Source: JBBQFI01 sp038321775 (GTDB lineage: Bacteria > Verrucomicrobiota > Verrucomicrobiia > Chthoniobacterales > UBA10450). From it: a stretch of DNA of 64,000 bases. The stretch is taken from positions 1 through 64,000 of the forward strand of contig JBBQFI010000002.1 in the NCBI GenBank assembly GCA_038321775.1. The letters are read 5' to 3'. Shown in pieces: positions 42,117-50,043 of the stretch. A program made the position numbers and the translations under genes. The notes below the pieces were generated by a model, which was not told where the DNA came from, searched no databases, and was given only the letters and a program-made list of their open reading frames with translations. Within the stretch, counting starts at the first letter, position 1. Every line of letters begins with the position of its first letter.

Positions 42117-42587
42117 TTAAAGGTGAATGTGGGCATCAAGCCACGCCTGGAATTGCCGTCGGCCTTGCGAAAGCAATCCGCCCAGTTCCGTCACGCTTAA
42201 TTCCAGGACAGAGGCAATTTCGCGATGATTGAATTCATCGAGATAATAAAGAGCGAGTGCACTGCGCTGCGGTTCGGGCGCGCCAGAAACCCAGATGCCA
42301 AGCTGGTGGGGCTCGAGCTGCTGCAATTGTAAAGGCGCTTCCGGCGCCACGTCTGTTTCCTCCATCTCGACATCTTCGGCCTGGATGCCTTGCTCGACTG
42401 CGGTCAGACATCGCCAGCGAGCTTCGCGAAAGAACCAGAGCCGGTCGTTAGGCGGCTCGCCTTCGGCCGAATGGGCAGCGGCTTCGCGAATCGTTTCCTG
42501 AAAGGCGTCTTGAGCTTTCTGCTCGTCGCCCGTCATCAGAAAACAGAAGCGATAAAGTTGCGGCAGGTTTTGAGTAGGAGCGGGCAC
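42117..42587 (-). CDS. ECF-like RNA polymerase sigma factor
   Basis: A 156-residue protein beginning at a GTG. The N-terminal half (LPQLYRFCFLMTGDEQKAQDAFQETIREAA) matches sigma region 2, with the DA-x-D/E-x-Q-ET pattern. The C-terminal half (about 95-150, PEPQRSALALYYLDEFNHREIASVLELSVTELGGLLSQGRRQFQAWL) is region 4 with its helix-turn-helix. The linker is acidic. Region 2 is short and region 2.4 is weak, so promoter -10 recognition may be unusual. The downstream membrane protein is its likely regulator. Confidence 0.8.
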   Translation of the reverse strand: MPAPTQNLPQLYRFCFLMTGDEQKAQDAFQETIREAAAHSAEGEPPNDRLWFFREARWRCLTAVEQGIQAEDVEMEETDVAPEAPLQLQQLEPHQLGIWVSGAPEPQRSALALYYLDEFNHREIASVLELSVTELGGLLSQGRRQFQAWLDAHIHL

Positions 42588-42655
42588 GCGGATTTTCGGA
42601 AAAGTCGGAAACTTACTTGCCTCTTGCCACCGGACAAGGGCTGCTTCCTCCTACA

Positions 42656-43891
42656 TCAATTGAACTTCTGCAGCCGGCGCGCAACTTCCTCGGCATTTTC
42701 GCGACTGTTGAAGGCCGAAATACGGATATAGCCTTCGCCATTCGAACCGAAACCGCTGCCCGGTGTGATCACGACATTGATTTCATTCAACATACGATCG
42801 AACATTTGCCAACTCGTTAGGCCAGCTGGCGTTTTCACCCAGATGTAAGGCGCATTGGTTCCACCAAAAACTTCGAGGCCGATCTTTCTGGCCGCCTCCG
42901 CGAGGATGCGAGCATTGCCCATGTAATGATCGATCAGGACTCGCACCTGTTTGAGTCCTTCGTCGCTATAGAGCGCCTCCGCGCCGCGTTGCACCGGGTA
43001 GCTTACTCCGTTCGCTTTCGTGCTCCAGCGCCGGTGCCATAATGGATGCAGCGGCATTTTTTTTCCTGCTTCAGTCTGGGCGAGCAGCTTTTTCGACATC
43101 ACGGTAAAACCGCAACGCACTCCGGTGAATCCGCCCGTTTTAGAAAAGCTGCGGAACTCCACCGCGCATTCCAGCGCGCCTGGAATTTCGAAGATGGAAT
43201 GCGGGATTTGCGGATCACTGATGTAACCTTCGTAGGCCGCGTCGAAAAGAAGAAGGGCTTCGTGCTCATGCGCATAATCGACCCACTCCGTCAGTTGCGC
43301 ACGGGTGGCGATGGCACCGGTCGGATTGTTGGGAAAACAAAGATACGCAATGTCGACGTGTTCCGACGGCGGGCCCGCAACAAAATTATTTTCCGCCCGA
43401 CAAGACAAGTAGACGAGTCCTTCGTAACCACCGTCTTTTCGCAACGGTCCGGTGTGTCCGGCCATGACATTTGTATCTACATAAACGGGATAAACCGGAT
43501 CGGTGATCGCGATTTTGTTCTGGTCCCCAAGAATATCGAGAATAAAACCGCAGTCGGATTTCGATCCGTCGGATAAAAAAATTTCGTCGTCCGCGACATC
43601 GATCCCGCGATCGCGGTAATCGTGTTGCGCGATTTTGCTGCGTAAAAAATCGTAACCTTGCTCGTGCCCGTACCCGCGGAAAGTTTCGCGAACACCCAGT
43701 TCGTCGATCGCGCGCTTCATCGCCTCGCTCGCCGCGCCTGGCAGCGGTTCGGTTACGTCGCCAATTCCGCAACGAATGATGCGCTGCGCCGCTTCCGGAT
43801 TCGCATCACAAAATTCTCGAACGCGCCGTGCGATCTCGGGAAACAAATAGCCGGCCTGAAGTTTGAGATAATTTTCGTTGAGGTAAGCCAT
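42656..43891 (-). CDS. dapL: LL-diaminopimelate aminotransferase
   Basis: The 411-residue PLP enzyme converts tetrahydrodipicolinate directly to LL-diaminopimelate, a shortcut in lysine and peptidoglycan synthesis known from plants, Chlamydiae, Verrucomicrobia and others. The N-terminus YLNENYLKLQAGYLFPEIARR is highly characteristic of DapL. The PLP Lys lies in FRSFSKTGGFTGVRCG, with CFPNNPTGA and the Asp of LLLFDAAYEGY also conserved. DapL in a window of this type supports a PVC-superphylum origin. One CCTAACGA word lies near the C-terminus (42814, L-T-S). Confidence 0.96.
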   Translation of the reverse strand: MAYLNENYLKLQAGYLFPEIARRVREFCDANPEAAQRIIRCGIGDVTEPLPGAASEAMKRAIDELGVRETFRGYGHEQGYDFLRSKIAQHDYRDRGIDVADDEIFLSDGSKSDCGFILDILGDQNKIAITDPVYPVYVDTNVMAGHTGPLRKDGGYEGLVYLSCRAENNFVAGPPSEHVDIAYLCFPNNPTGAIATRAQLTEWVDYAHEHEALLLFDAAYEGYISDPQIPHSIFEIPGALECAVEFRSFSKTGGFTGVRCGFTVMSKKLLAQTEAGKKMPLHPLWHRRWSTKANGVSYPVQRGAEALYSDEGLKQVRVLIDHYMGNARILAEAARKIGLEVFGGTNAPYIWVKTPAGLTSWQMFDRMLNEINVVITPGSGFGSNGEGYIRISAFNSRENAEEVARRLQKFN

Positions 43892-43972
43892 GGGAATTCG
43901 ATTCGCTGAAGGCTTCTTCTAACGACACCCGCGCTGCTCGCAAGCGTGAATTCTTTTAGCGCCGCAACAGTA

Positions 43973-44713
43973 TTACGAAGCAAGAGCTACCAACGGCATG
44001 TTCTCCAGGACTCGCGCCTGCAGCCCCGTGAAGGCTTCAGGATAGCGTTTCTCGAAACATTTCGGACAGAAGCCGTGGCTCAATTCCGCTTCCGTGTGAT
44101 GGCCAATATACTCTTCCACTTTTTCCCAATAACCTTCGTCATTGCGAATCCCGTGACAATCCGCACAGATCGGCAACAAACCCTGCAAGGTTCGCACATC
44201 GCTCAGGACTTCGGCCAATGCGCACGATACGCGGCGTAATTCCATCTGTGACACGACCAACCGAGCGAGCGCTTCGAGTGTTTTTTTCTCTTCGTCGTTC
44301 AGAGTACGCGGCGCGCGATCAAGCACGCAAATCGTACCCAGACCGTGTCCTTCCGCATCCATCAAGGGCGCACCGGCATAAAACCGAACATAGGGTTCGC
44401 CGGTAACCAACGGACTGTCGGCAAAGCGTGGATCGGTCGTTGCGTCCTCCACCAACAGAAGATTGCCGGCAAGGATGGTATGCGCGCAAAATGAATCTTC
44501 CCGTGGGCTTTCTGAGTTCTCGATTCCGATCCGCGCCTTGAACCATTGCCGATCCCCGTCAACAAACGTCAGCGTTGCCATTGGCACGCAGCAGATATGC
44601 GACGCCAGTTTTACAAAGTCATCGAACTCGCGTTCGGGGGCGCTGTCGAGAATGTGATAATTGCGCAACGCCTCCAGTCGCTTGGTTTCATTTTTTGGAA
44701 TCGGAGCGTTCAT
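43973..44713 (-). CDS. GAF-domain protein with C-terminal Cys/His motif
   Basis: A 246-residue cytosolic protein. Residues 10-160 form a GAF domain (EREFDDFVKLASHICCVPMATLTFVDGDRQWFK and RFYAGAPL-DAEGHGLGTICVLD are classic). A helix then leads to LLPICADCHGIRNDEGYW and SHGFCPKCFEKRYPEAF, a CxxC...CxxC module that often follows PAS or GAF domains in environmental bacteria and probably binds zinc. It has no output domain of its own, so it may be a sensor subunit that acts on a partner. Ligand unknown. Confidence 0.88.
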   Translation of the reverse strand: MNAPIPKNETKRLEALRNYHILDSAPEREFDDFVKLASHICCVPMATLTFVDGDRQWFKARIGIENSESPREDSFCAHTILAGNLLLVEDATTDPRFADSPLVTGEPYVRFYAGAPLMDAEGHGLGTICVLDRAPRTLNDEEKKTLEALARLVVSQMELRRVSCALAEVLSDVRTLQGLLPICADCHGIRNDEGYWEKVEEYIGHHTEAELSHGFCPKCFEKRYPEAFTGLQARVLENMPLVALAS

Positions 44714-44858
44714 ACCCTTCGCCTCGCGTCCTGCGTCGAGGCGTTATTACCCTAAGCGGAGCAGACTCCATTCCGTCGAGTCGTCGACGACCGTTCGGGA
44801 ACGACAAATCGCCAAGGACGCTTCGAAAACGCCGCGAAATCTAAACGACCACTGCAGG

Positions 44859-45464
44859 TTACGCTGAATCGTAATGCTTGGCGACTTCAGGCCAATTCAC
44901 CACATTCCACCACGCTTTCAGATAATCGGGCCGCCGATTCTGATAGTTGAGGTAGTAAGCGTGTTCCCAAACATCGACGCCGAGGATCGGTTTGTTGCCG
45001 TTCATAAGCGGACTGTCCTGGTTCGGTGTCGACATGATTTCGAGCTTGCCGCCTTTTTTGATCAACCAAGCCCAACCGCTGCCAAACCGCTTCACACCGG
45101 CATCGGCGAATTTTTCCTTGAACGCATCGAAACTGCCGAAGGTAGATTTAATATCGTCGGCGAGTTTTCCTGACGGTTCGCCGCCCGCTTTCGGTCCCAT
45201 GATTGTCCAAAAGAACGAATGGTTGGCGTGACCGCCTCCATTGTTCCGAACTGCCGTGCGAATATCTTCCGGCACTGCGCTTAAATCGCTGATTAAATCC
45301 TCGATCGATTTGTTTTCGAGATCGGCTTTGCCTTTGATCGCGTTGTTCAGGTTAGTGATGTAGGCCTGATGATGCTTCGAGTGATGAATTTCCATCGTGC
45401 GCGCATCGATATGGGGCTCGAGCGCGTCGTATGCGTAAGGTAATTTCGGTAATTCGTAGGGCAT
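44859..45464 (-). CDS. sodB: Superoxide dismutase, Fe/Mn family
   Basis: The 201-residue enzyme disproportionates superoxide. Metal ligands are in MEIHHSKHHQAYITNLN (His), GGGHANHSFFW (His), and LGVDVWEHAYYLNYQNRRPDYLKAWWNVVNW (Asp, His). The GGGHANHS form is more often Mn or cambialistic, but sequence alone does not settle Fe versus Mn. The gene is monocistronic by spacing and has no signal peptide, so it is cytosolic. It is transcribed in the same direction as shc and hpnH, 52 bases downstream. Confidence 0.96.
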   Translation of the reverse strand: MPYELPKLPYAYDALEPHIDARTMEIHHSKHHQAYITNLNNAIKGKADLENKSIEDLISDLSAVPEDIRTAVRNNGGGHANHSFFWTIMGPKAGGEPSGKLADDIKSTFGSFDAFKEKFADAGVKRFGSGWAWLIKKGGKLEIMSTPNQDSPLMNGNKPILGVDVWEHAYYLNYQNRRPDYLKAWWNVVNWPEVAKHYDSA

Positions 45465-45516
45465 ATCCTACTCTCTGCGCGAATGGCGACGCGTCAATCG
45501 CCGCGCCAATCAGAAA

Positions 45517-47514
45517 TTAGCGGCAGTGATAAAAACTCGGCGCGTGATCGCGACGGTTGCGATAATTCACATATGTCGCCAGCGCGAGGAGCGGGAAATT
45601 CTGGCGATACATGTCGTATTTCAAATAGAAGACGCGCGGAAATCCAGTGCCGGTGATCTGCGGTTCCACCCATGCGCCATCATCTTTTTGCGTCGCCAGC
45701 AAATAGCGCAAACCGCGCTGCACACTGGGCCGATCCAGATCGCCGCAAGCGCACAATCCCATCACTGCCCACGCTGTTTGGGAGGCGGTGCTTTCCCCTG
45801 TCCCCTTGCATGACAGATCTTCGTACGAGGCACACGTTTCGCCCCAGCCACCGTCATCGTTCTGACAACTCTCAAGCCAGTCACGGCCGCGCAAAATCCA
45901 ATCCTGCGTCATGTTCTCGCCGATCGCGCGCAGACCGCGCAACACCTGCCACGTACCGTAAATGTAATTCACGCCCCAGCGTCCGTACCACGATCCGTCG
46001 GCATCCTGCGTCTCAATCAAATATCGAATCGCGCGTCGCACACATTTCGCCCGGCGATCAAACCCGATGTAACCAAACAATTCGAGCGTGCGCGCCGTCA
46101 GATCGCTGCATGTCGGATCGAGAATCGCATTGTGATCGGCGAACGGCATATCTTCGAGCCACGGCGTCGTCACTTCTTTATCGAACGCCGCCCAGCCGCC
46201 ATCGTGACATTGAAAACTCAGCTGCCATTTGATTGCGCGTTCGAACAATTGCGCGAGCTCGCCCTCATTCGGCGGGCGGACAAGACGGAGTCCCATTAGC
46301 ACCATCGCGGTGTCGTCGGTGTCGGGATAATAAACGTTGTTGTATTCGAAGGCCCAACCGCTCGCTTCCGGATGCGGATTGTTCACCGTCCAATCACCGC
46401 GAATTCGTACTTCCTTTTCCACCAGCCACTCCGCTGCTTTTTTCAAAGCGGGATGATCGGCCGGCAATCCGGATTCGCCGAGCGCGATGATATTGATCGC
46501 CGTATCCCAGACCGGCGAGAGACACGGCTGAATCCGAAAATCTTCCGGATCGTCAACAAACAGGCCTTCAAAATCTTTCGCCGCTTTTTTGTAAATTGGA
46601 TCGTCGATCGAATAACCGAGAGCGCGCAATGCGATCATGCAATTGAGCATCGCCGGAAAAACCGTCGCAAGCCCATCGCTGCCTTCGCCAATACGTTCGA
46701 GCATCCAACGCTCCGCTTCTTCAAGGGCGCGCTTCCGCATGGGGCGAAGACCAAGCGGATGAATGAATTTCAAAACATCGTCGGCGCGCAGAAATAAATT
46801 GCGCCAGGTCCAAAAGCGCTGGCTTCGCGGTAATCGGAAATCCTTATGCTCGGTGCCGAGCGGATAAAGCTCGTGCAGTTGTTTCATGCCGGGCAATTCG
46901 CGCGTCGGCTTGAAATGATTAATGATCGCGAGCGGAATCAACATCGCCCGGCTCCAGGACGACATTTTGTAGATGTGAAACGGCGCCCATTTCGGCAGCA
47001 GAATCATTTCCACCGGAATCGTCGGCAAATATTGCCAGGGGAATTGACCGAGCAGCGCGAGATAAAGTTTGCTGAATGTGTTCATGCCCGGGATTCCACC
47101 CAGCCGCATGATGTTGGCGCGCGCTTCGCGCATGAATGGAATATCGGGCGAATGGCCCGCGAGCTTCAGCGCGAAGTAAGCTTTGACCGACGCGTTGATC
47201 TCGCTCGGGCCGCCATAATAAATATTCCAGCCGCCATCGCGTAGTTGCCGCTTGAGAATGTGGCGAACGCATCGCTCCTGCAGGTTGTGATCGACTTCGC
47301 CTAACCAGTGCATGAAGAGCACGTAATCGGAGCAAAGCGTGCTATCGACCAGCAGTTCGCCAACCCAATGACCATCGGGCTTCTGCTGTCGCAGCAAATT
47401 TTCCTGAGCGCTCGAGATAGCCTGCGCGATTTCCGCATCGACTGCGGAGTACGCAGTTTCCCGATTAGGAATAGCGCTCGGTAACGCGATGACCTTCGCG
47501 GCAGGATTCGCCAT
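45517..47514 (-). CDS. shc: Squalene-hopene cyclase
   Basis: The 665-residue, membrane-bound (monotopic) cyclase converts squalene to hopene and hopanol. The protonating DxDD motif is in YYPDTDDTAMVLMGL. Several QW repeats (for example QDADGSWYGRWGVNYIYGTW and QNDDGGWGETCASY) stabilise the alpha-barrels. The N-terminal QENLLRQQKPDGHWVGELLVDSTL is typical. Length and motifs are complete. It follows hpnH by six bases and is probably on the same transcript. Hopanoids order bacterial membranes as sterols do in eukaryotes. Confidence 0.97.
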   Translation of the reverse strand: MANPAAKVIALPSAIPNRETAYSAVDAEIAQAISSAQENLLRQQKPDGHWVGELLVDSTLCSDYVLFMHWLGEVDHNLQERCVRHILKRQLRDGGWNIYYGGPSEINASVKAYFALKLAGHSPDIPFMREARANIMRLGGIPGMNTFSKLYLALLGQFPWQYLPTIPVEMILLPKWAPFHIYKMSSWSRAMLIPLAIINHFKPTRELPGMKQLHELYPLGTEHKDFRLPRSQRFWTWRNLFLRADDVLKFIHPLGLRPMRKRALEEAERWMLERIGEGSDGLATVFPAMLNCMIALRALGYSIDDPIYKKAAKDFEGLFVDDPEDFRIQPCLSPVWDTAINIIALGESGLPADHPALKKAAEWLVEKEVRIRGDWTVNNPHPEASGWAFEYNNVYYPDTDDTAMVLMGLRLVRPPNEGELAQLFERAIKWQLSFQCHDGGWAAFDKEVTTPWLEDMPFADHNAILDPTCSDLTARTLELFGYIGFDRRAKCVRRAIRYLIETQDADGSWYGRWGVNYIYGTWQVLRGLRAIGENMTQDWILRGRDWLESCQNDDGGWGETCASYEDLSCKGTGESTASQTAWAVMGLCACGDLDRPSVQRGLRYLLATQKDDGAWVEPQITGTGFPRVFYLKYDMYRQNFPLLALATYVNYRNRRDHAPSFYHCR

Positions 47515-47520
47515 GGAATC

Positions 47521-48825
47521 TTAGGATGCTTGCGCGGTTAATTCCGCTTTCTGCCCCGTGAGATGCCCGTTTCCCGAAGTGACGCCGTTGTATGCCGCAA
47601 TCTCGTTACCGCGTCCGCGACGGTGCGGTTTGCGACCAAAATTGAACTTCACCGTCTTCCAAGTATCGCCGGGTTTTGCCTGCAACCCGAGGCTGGCGGT
47701 CGGCTCGTACCCGCAATGCGTCATGCAATTCTCACAGCGCGGATCACGCGCCACACCCTCGACCACGCCATATTTTTCCCACTGCACTTTCTCGAGCATT
47801 TCCACGTAGGTTTTGTAATGGCCGTCGGTCCCGACCTTGTCGGTCATGAAATAGCAGGGCGCTTTCCAGCCGAGCATATTGCGTGTTGGGATCGCCCAGG
47901 CTGAGCAGGTCAGGTCACGTTTGCCCGCGAGAAATTCGAAATAAACCGGCGTGCCGAAAAGCGTGTAATCCTTCATCCACTTTTCGATGCGGCTGAATTT
48001 TTCCACCGTCGCTTTGCGCGTGAGGAAGAAATTTTCCGGCTGCAGATTCAGGCGCGAGATCATGTCGCGCTTGGCCGCATCGTAATCATATCCCGGCGTA
48101 ATGGTGTGACCATCGACTCCAAGATCCGCGAGGAAATCGAACATCTGCTCGATTTCATCGACGTCGGTTTCTTTGTAAACAGTCGTGTTCGTCGCGACCT
48201 GATACCCGAGGCGTTTCGCCATCTTGATCGCGAGCACGCATTCCTTGAAAACGCCTTCGCGTTCAACAATCAGGTCATGCGTCCGCTCGAGACCGTCGAG
48301 GTGCACGTTCCAATACATCCATCGGCTCGGCCCGATTGTCGGTTTCGTCGCATCCTTCGGACCTTTGCGAATATCCGCCGCGTCCTTGTCATTCATCACT
48401 CCGGCAGCGGTGAGCTCTTTGATCTTTTCTTCAACGAAATCCGGACGCTTGAGATTTTCCACGGCAAGCCATTCGCGCATTTTCTTGCGCATGAACATCG
48501 CGTTCGTGCAGATGTAAACGATTCGCTTCTGATCGAGTAATCCTTTCACCATCGCTTCGATCTGCGGGTGAATGAGGGGTTCGCCACCACAGACGGAAAC
48601 CATCGGCGCGTTGCACTCCGTAGCCGCGCCGAGACAATCCTCCAAGCTCATCATGTCCTTGAGCGAGGTGGAATATTCGCGGATCCGACCGCAGCCAGTG
48701 CAGGTCAGATTGCAGGTGTGCAGCGGCTCCAACTGTAGAACCGTCGCAAATTTCTCCGTTCGGCGGAGCTTGTGGGTGATAATGTACGCGGCGATTTTAG
48801 TCGTCAGCGCGAGAGGAAATCTCAT
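47521..48825 (-). CDS. hpnH: Adenosyl-hopene transferase, radical SAM
   Basis: A 434-residue radical SAM enzyme that adds the adenosyl group of SAM to diploptene, the first step to extended (C35) hopanoids. The cluster cysteines are Cys38, Cys42 and Cys45 (CNLTCTGC), followed by the conserved MVSVCGGEPLIHPQ. The C-terminal region has CENCMTHCGYEPTA, a further Cys group typical of HpnH. The gene begins with ATG only ten bases after a strong -10 element. It lies directly upstream of shc. Confidence 0.96.
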   Translation of the reverse strand: MRFPLALTTKIAAYIITHKLRRTEKFATVLQLEPLHTCNLTCTGCGRIREYSTSLKDMMSLEDCLGAATECNAPMVSVCGGEPLIHPQIEAMVKGLLDQKRIVYICTNAMFMRKKMREWLAVENLKRPDFVEEKIKELTAAGVMNDKDAADIRKGPKDATKPTIGPSRWMYWNVHLDGLERTHDLIVEREGVFKECVLAIKMAKRLGYQVATNTTVYKETDVDEIEQMFDFLADLGVDGHTITPGYDYDAAKRDMISRLNLQPENFFLTRKATVEKFSRIEKWMKDYTLFGTPVYFEFLAGKRDLTCSAWAIPTRNMLGWKAPCYFMTDKVGTDGHYKTYVEMLEKVQWEKYGVVEGVARDPRCENCMTHCGYEPTASLGLQAKPGDTWKTVKFNFGRKPHRRGRGNEIAAYNGVTSGNGHLTGQKAELTAQAS

Positions 48826-48835
48826 AAAGGGCAGA

Positions 48836-48863
48836 ATTGTAACGTGGGTGCACTAGGTGTCAA
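48836..48863 (-). promoter_or_regulatory. Strong promoter of hpnH-shc, nearly leaderless
   Basis: On the minus strand TTGACA (48863-48858) and TACAAT (48841-48836) are separated by 16 bases, a near-consensus sigma-70 type promoter. The hpnH ATG begins ten bases after the -10 element. Transcription should start near 48830-48829, leaving a leader of only about four or five bases, too short for a Shine-Dalgarno site. Confidence 0.82.
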
Positions 48864-48912
48864 CAGAAGGGCCGTCGGCCCTGAGACGCGGTGTTGAGTA
48901 ACATTCTACAAG

Positions 48913-49293
48913 ATGAATACGCAGAAGTCATCAGAAACGGTCGCAGTGATCGGGGCCTCTCCCAAGCCCGATCGGTACGCCTTTAAAGCGGTGGAGCTTT
49001 TGCAAGCCTATGGCCACAAACCAATTCCCGTCAATCCGGCGTTTGAGGAAGTTTTGGGCGAAAAATGTTATCCAAATATTTCCGCGGCACCACAACCGAT
49101 CGAGACGGTTACACTTTATCTCCGTTCAGCGCGTTCGAATCCCTTGATCGACGAAATTCTCTCGATCAAACCGCGCCGCATCATCATGAATCCCGGCGCC
49201 GAAAACGAAACACTCGCGGAGAAAGCGCGCGCTCGCGACATAGAAGTGATTGAAGGCTGCACTCTCGTGATGCTGCGTACCGGCACATTCTAA
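48913..49293 (+). CDS. CoA-binding domain protein (YccU-like)
   Basis: A 126-residue single Rossmann-type CoA-binding domain: VAVIGASPKPDRYAFKAV is the nucleotide loop, and VTLYLRSARSNPLIDEIL and RIIMNPGAENE follow in the family order. Proteins of this type bind CoA or a nucleotide but their role is not established. It diverges from hpnH with 87 bases between starts, a region that also holds the hpnH promoter. A family B repeat begins at its stop codon. Confidence 0.9.
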   Translation: MNTQKSSETVAVIGASPKPDRYAFKAVELLQAYGHKPIPVNPAFEEVLGEKCYPNISAAPQPIETVTLYLRSARSNPLIDEILSIKPRRIIMNPGAENETLAEKARARDIEVIEGCTLVMLRTGTF

Positions 49294-49359
49294 AATGTGG
49301 GAGTGGCCTCAGCGCCCCGACTCTTCCCACAATCGCGGCGCTAAGGTCGCTCCCACATT
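49294..49359. repeat. Family B palindromic repeat
   Basis: AATGTGGGAGTGGCCTCAGCGCC pairs with GGCGCTAAGGTCGCTCCCACATT across a loop of about 20 bases. It lies between the CoA-binding protein stop and the convergent marC-like stop, a position where a two-way terminator would be useful. Confidence 0.78.
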
Positions 49360-49362
49360 GGA

Positions 49363-49944
49363 TCACGCGCCCTGCCAACCGCGCCGAATTAAACTGATCG
49401 CGATCGCAGCCAGCAACAACGCGATCAATTTTGAAACGCCACGCAAACCCTGCCTTCCCATCAAACGCGTAAAACGCTCCGCGTTGCAAAGCGCAATCGC
49501 GACCAGTCCAAGATTTATCAGCAACGCCACAAGTGTGAACAGAATTCCGACCGAATCGATTAAGATCAGTAGCGCAGTCAACAGAGCAGGCCCGGCAATA
49601 AGCGGCATACCCAACGGCACAACGCCGAATTCATCACCGCCACCACGATCGCTTTGCCCGAATCCGACCAGTTCTCTCACCGCGAGGCAAAGAAGAATCA
49701 AGCCGCCCGCCACCTGAAAATCTTTCACCGTGATTCCGAGCGCGGCAAAAATGATCTTACCGAGAAAAATGAAACCAATCGAAACGCAGAGACCGGTAAA
49801 AATGCCGAGCATCGCCTGATGTTTCCGATCCTCCGCCGGACTGCTCGTGCCCAACCCCGCGAAAATCGCCACCAGCCCGATGGGATCGATCGCGACAAAA
49901 AGCGGAATGAACGCGAGCAGAAATTTCTGAAGATATTGCTGCAC
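49363..49944 (-). CDS. MarC-family membrane protein
   Basis: A 193-residue protein with six predicted helices. Landmarks of the MarC (UPF0056) family are FIPLFVAIDPIGLVAIFAGL in helix 1, the FQVAGGLILLCLAV segment and VVPLGMPLIAGPALLTALLIL. Despite its name the family is not established in drug resistance, and its function is unknown. It starts at a GTG; no better start is visible. Length is normal (about 200). Confidence 0.9.
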   Translation of the reverse strand: MQQYLQKFLLAFIPLFVAIDPIGLVAIFAGLGTSSPAEDRKHQAMLGIFTGLCVSIGFIFLGKIIFAALGITVKDFQVAGGLILLCLAVRELVGFGQSDRGGGDEFGVVPLGMPLIAGPALLTALLILIDSVGILFTLVALLINLGLVAIALCNAERFTRLMGRQGLRGVSKLIALLLAAIAISLIRRGWQGA

Positions 49945-50043
49945 GCCGATTCTTTTCGCACGTCGCAGGCGCTTTCGTAAAGCCGCGATTCCGCTTTACC
50001 GATTTCTCCTCCTCCAACAATCTTCGTCACTCACATTGTCCTA

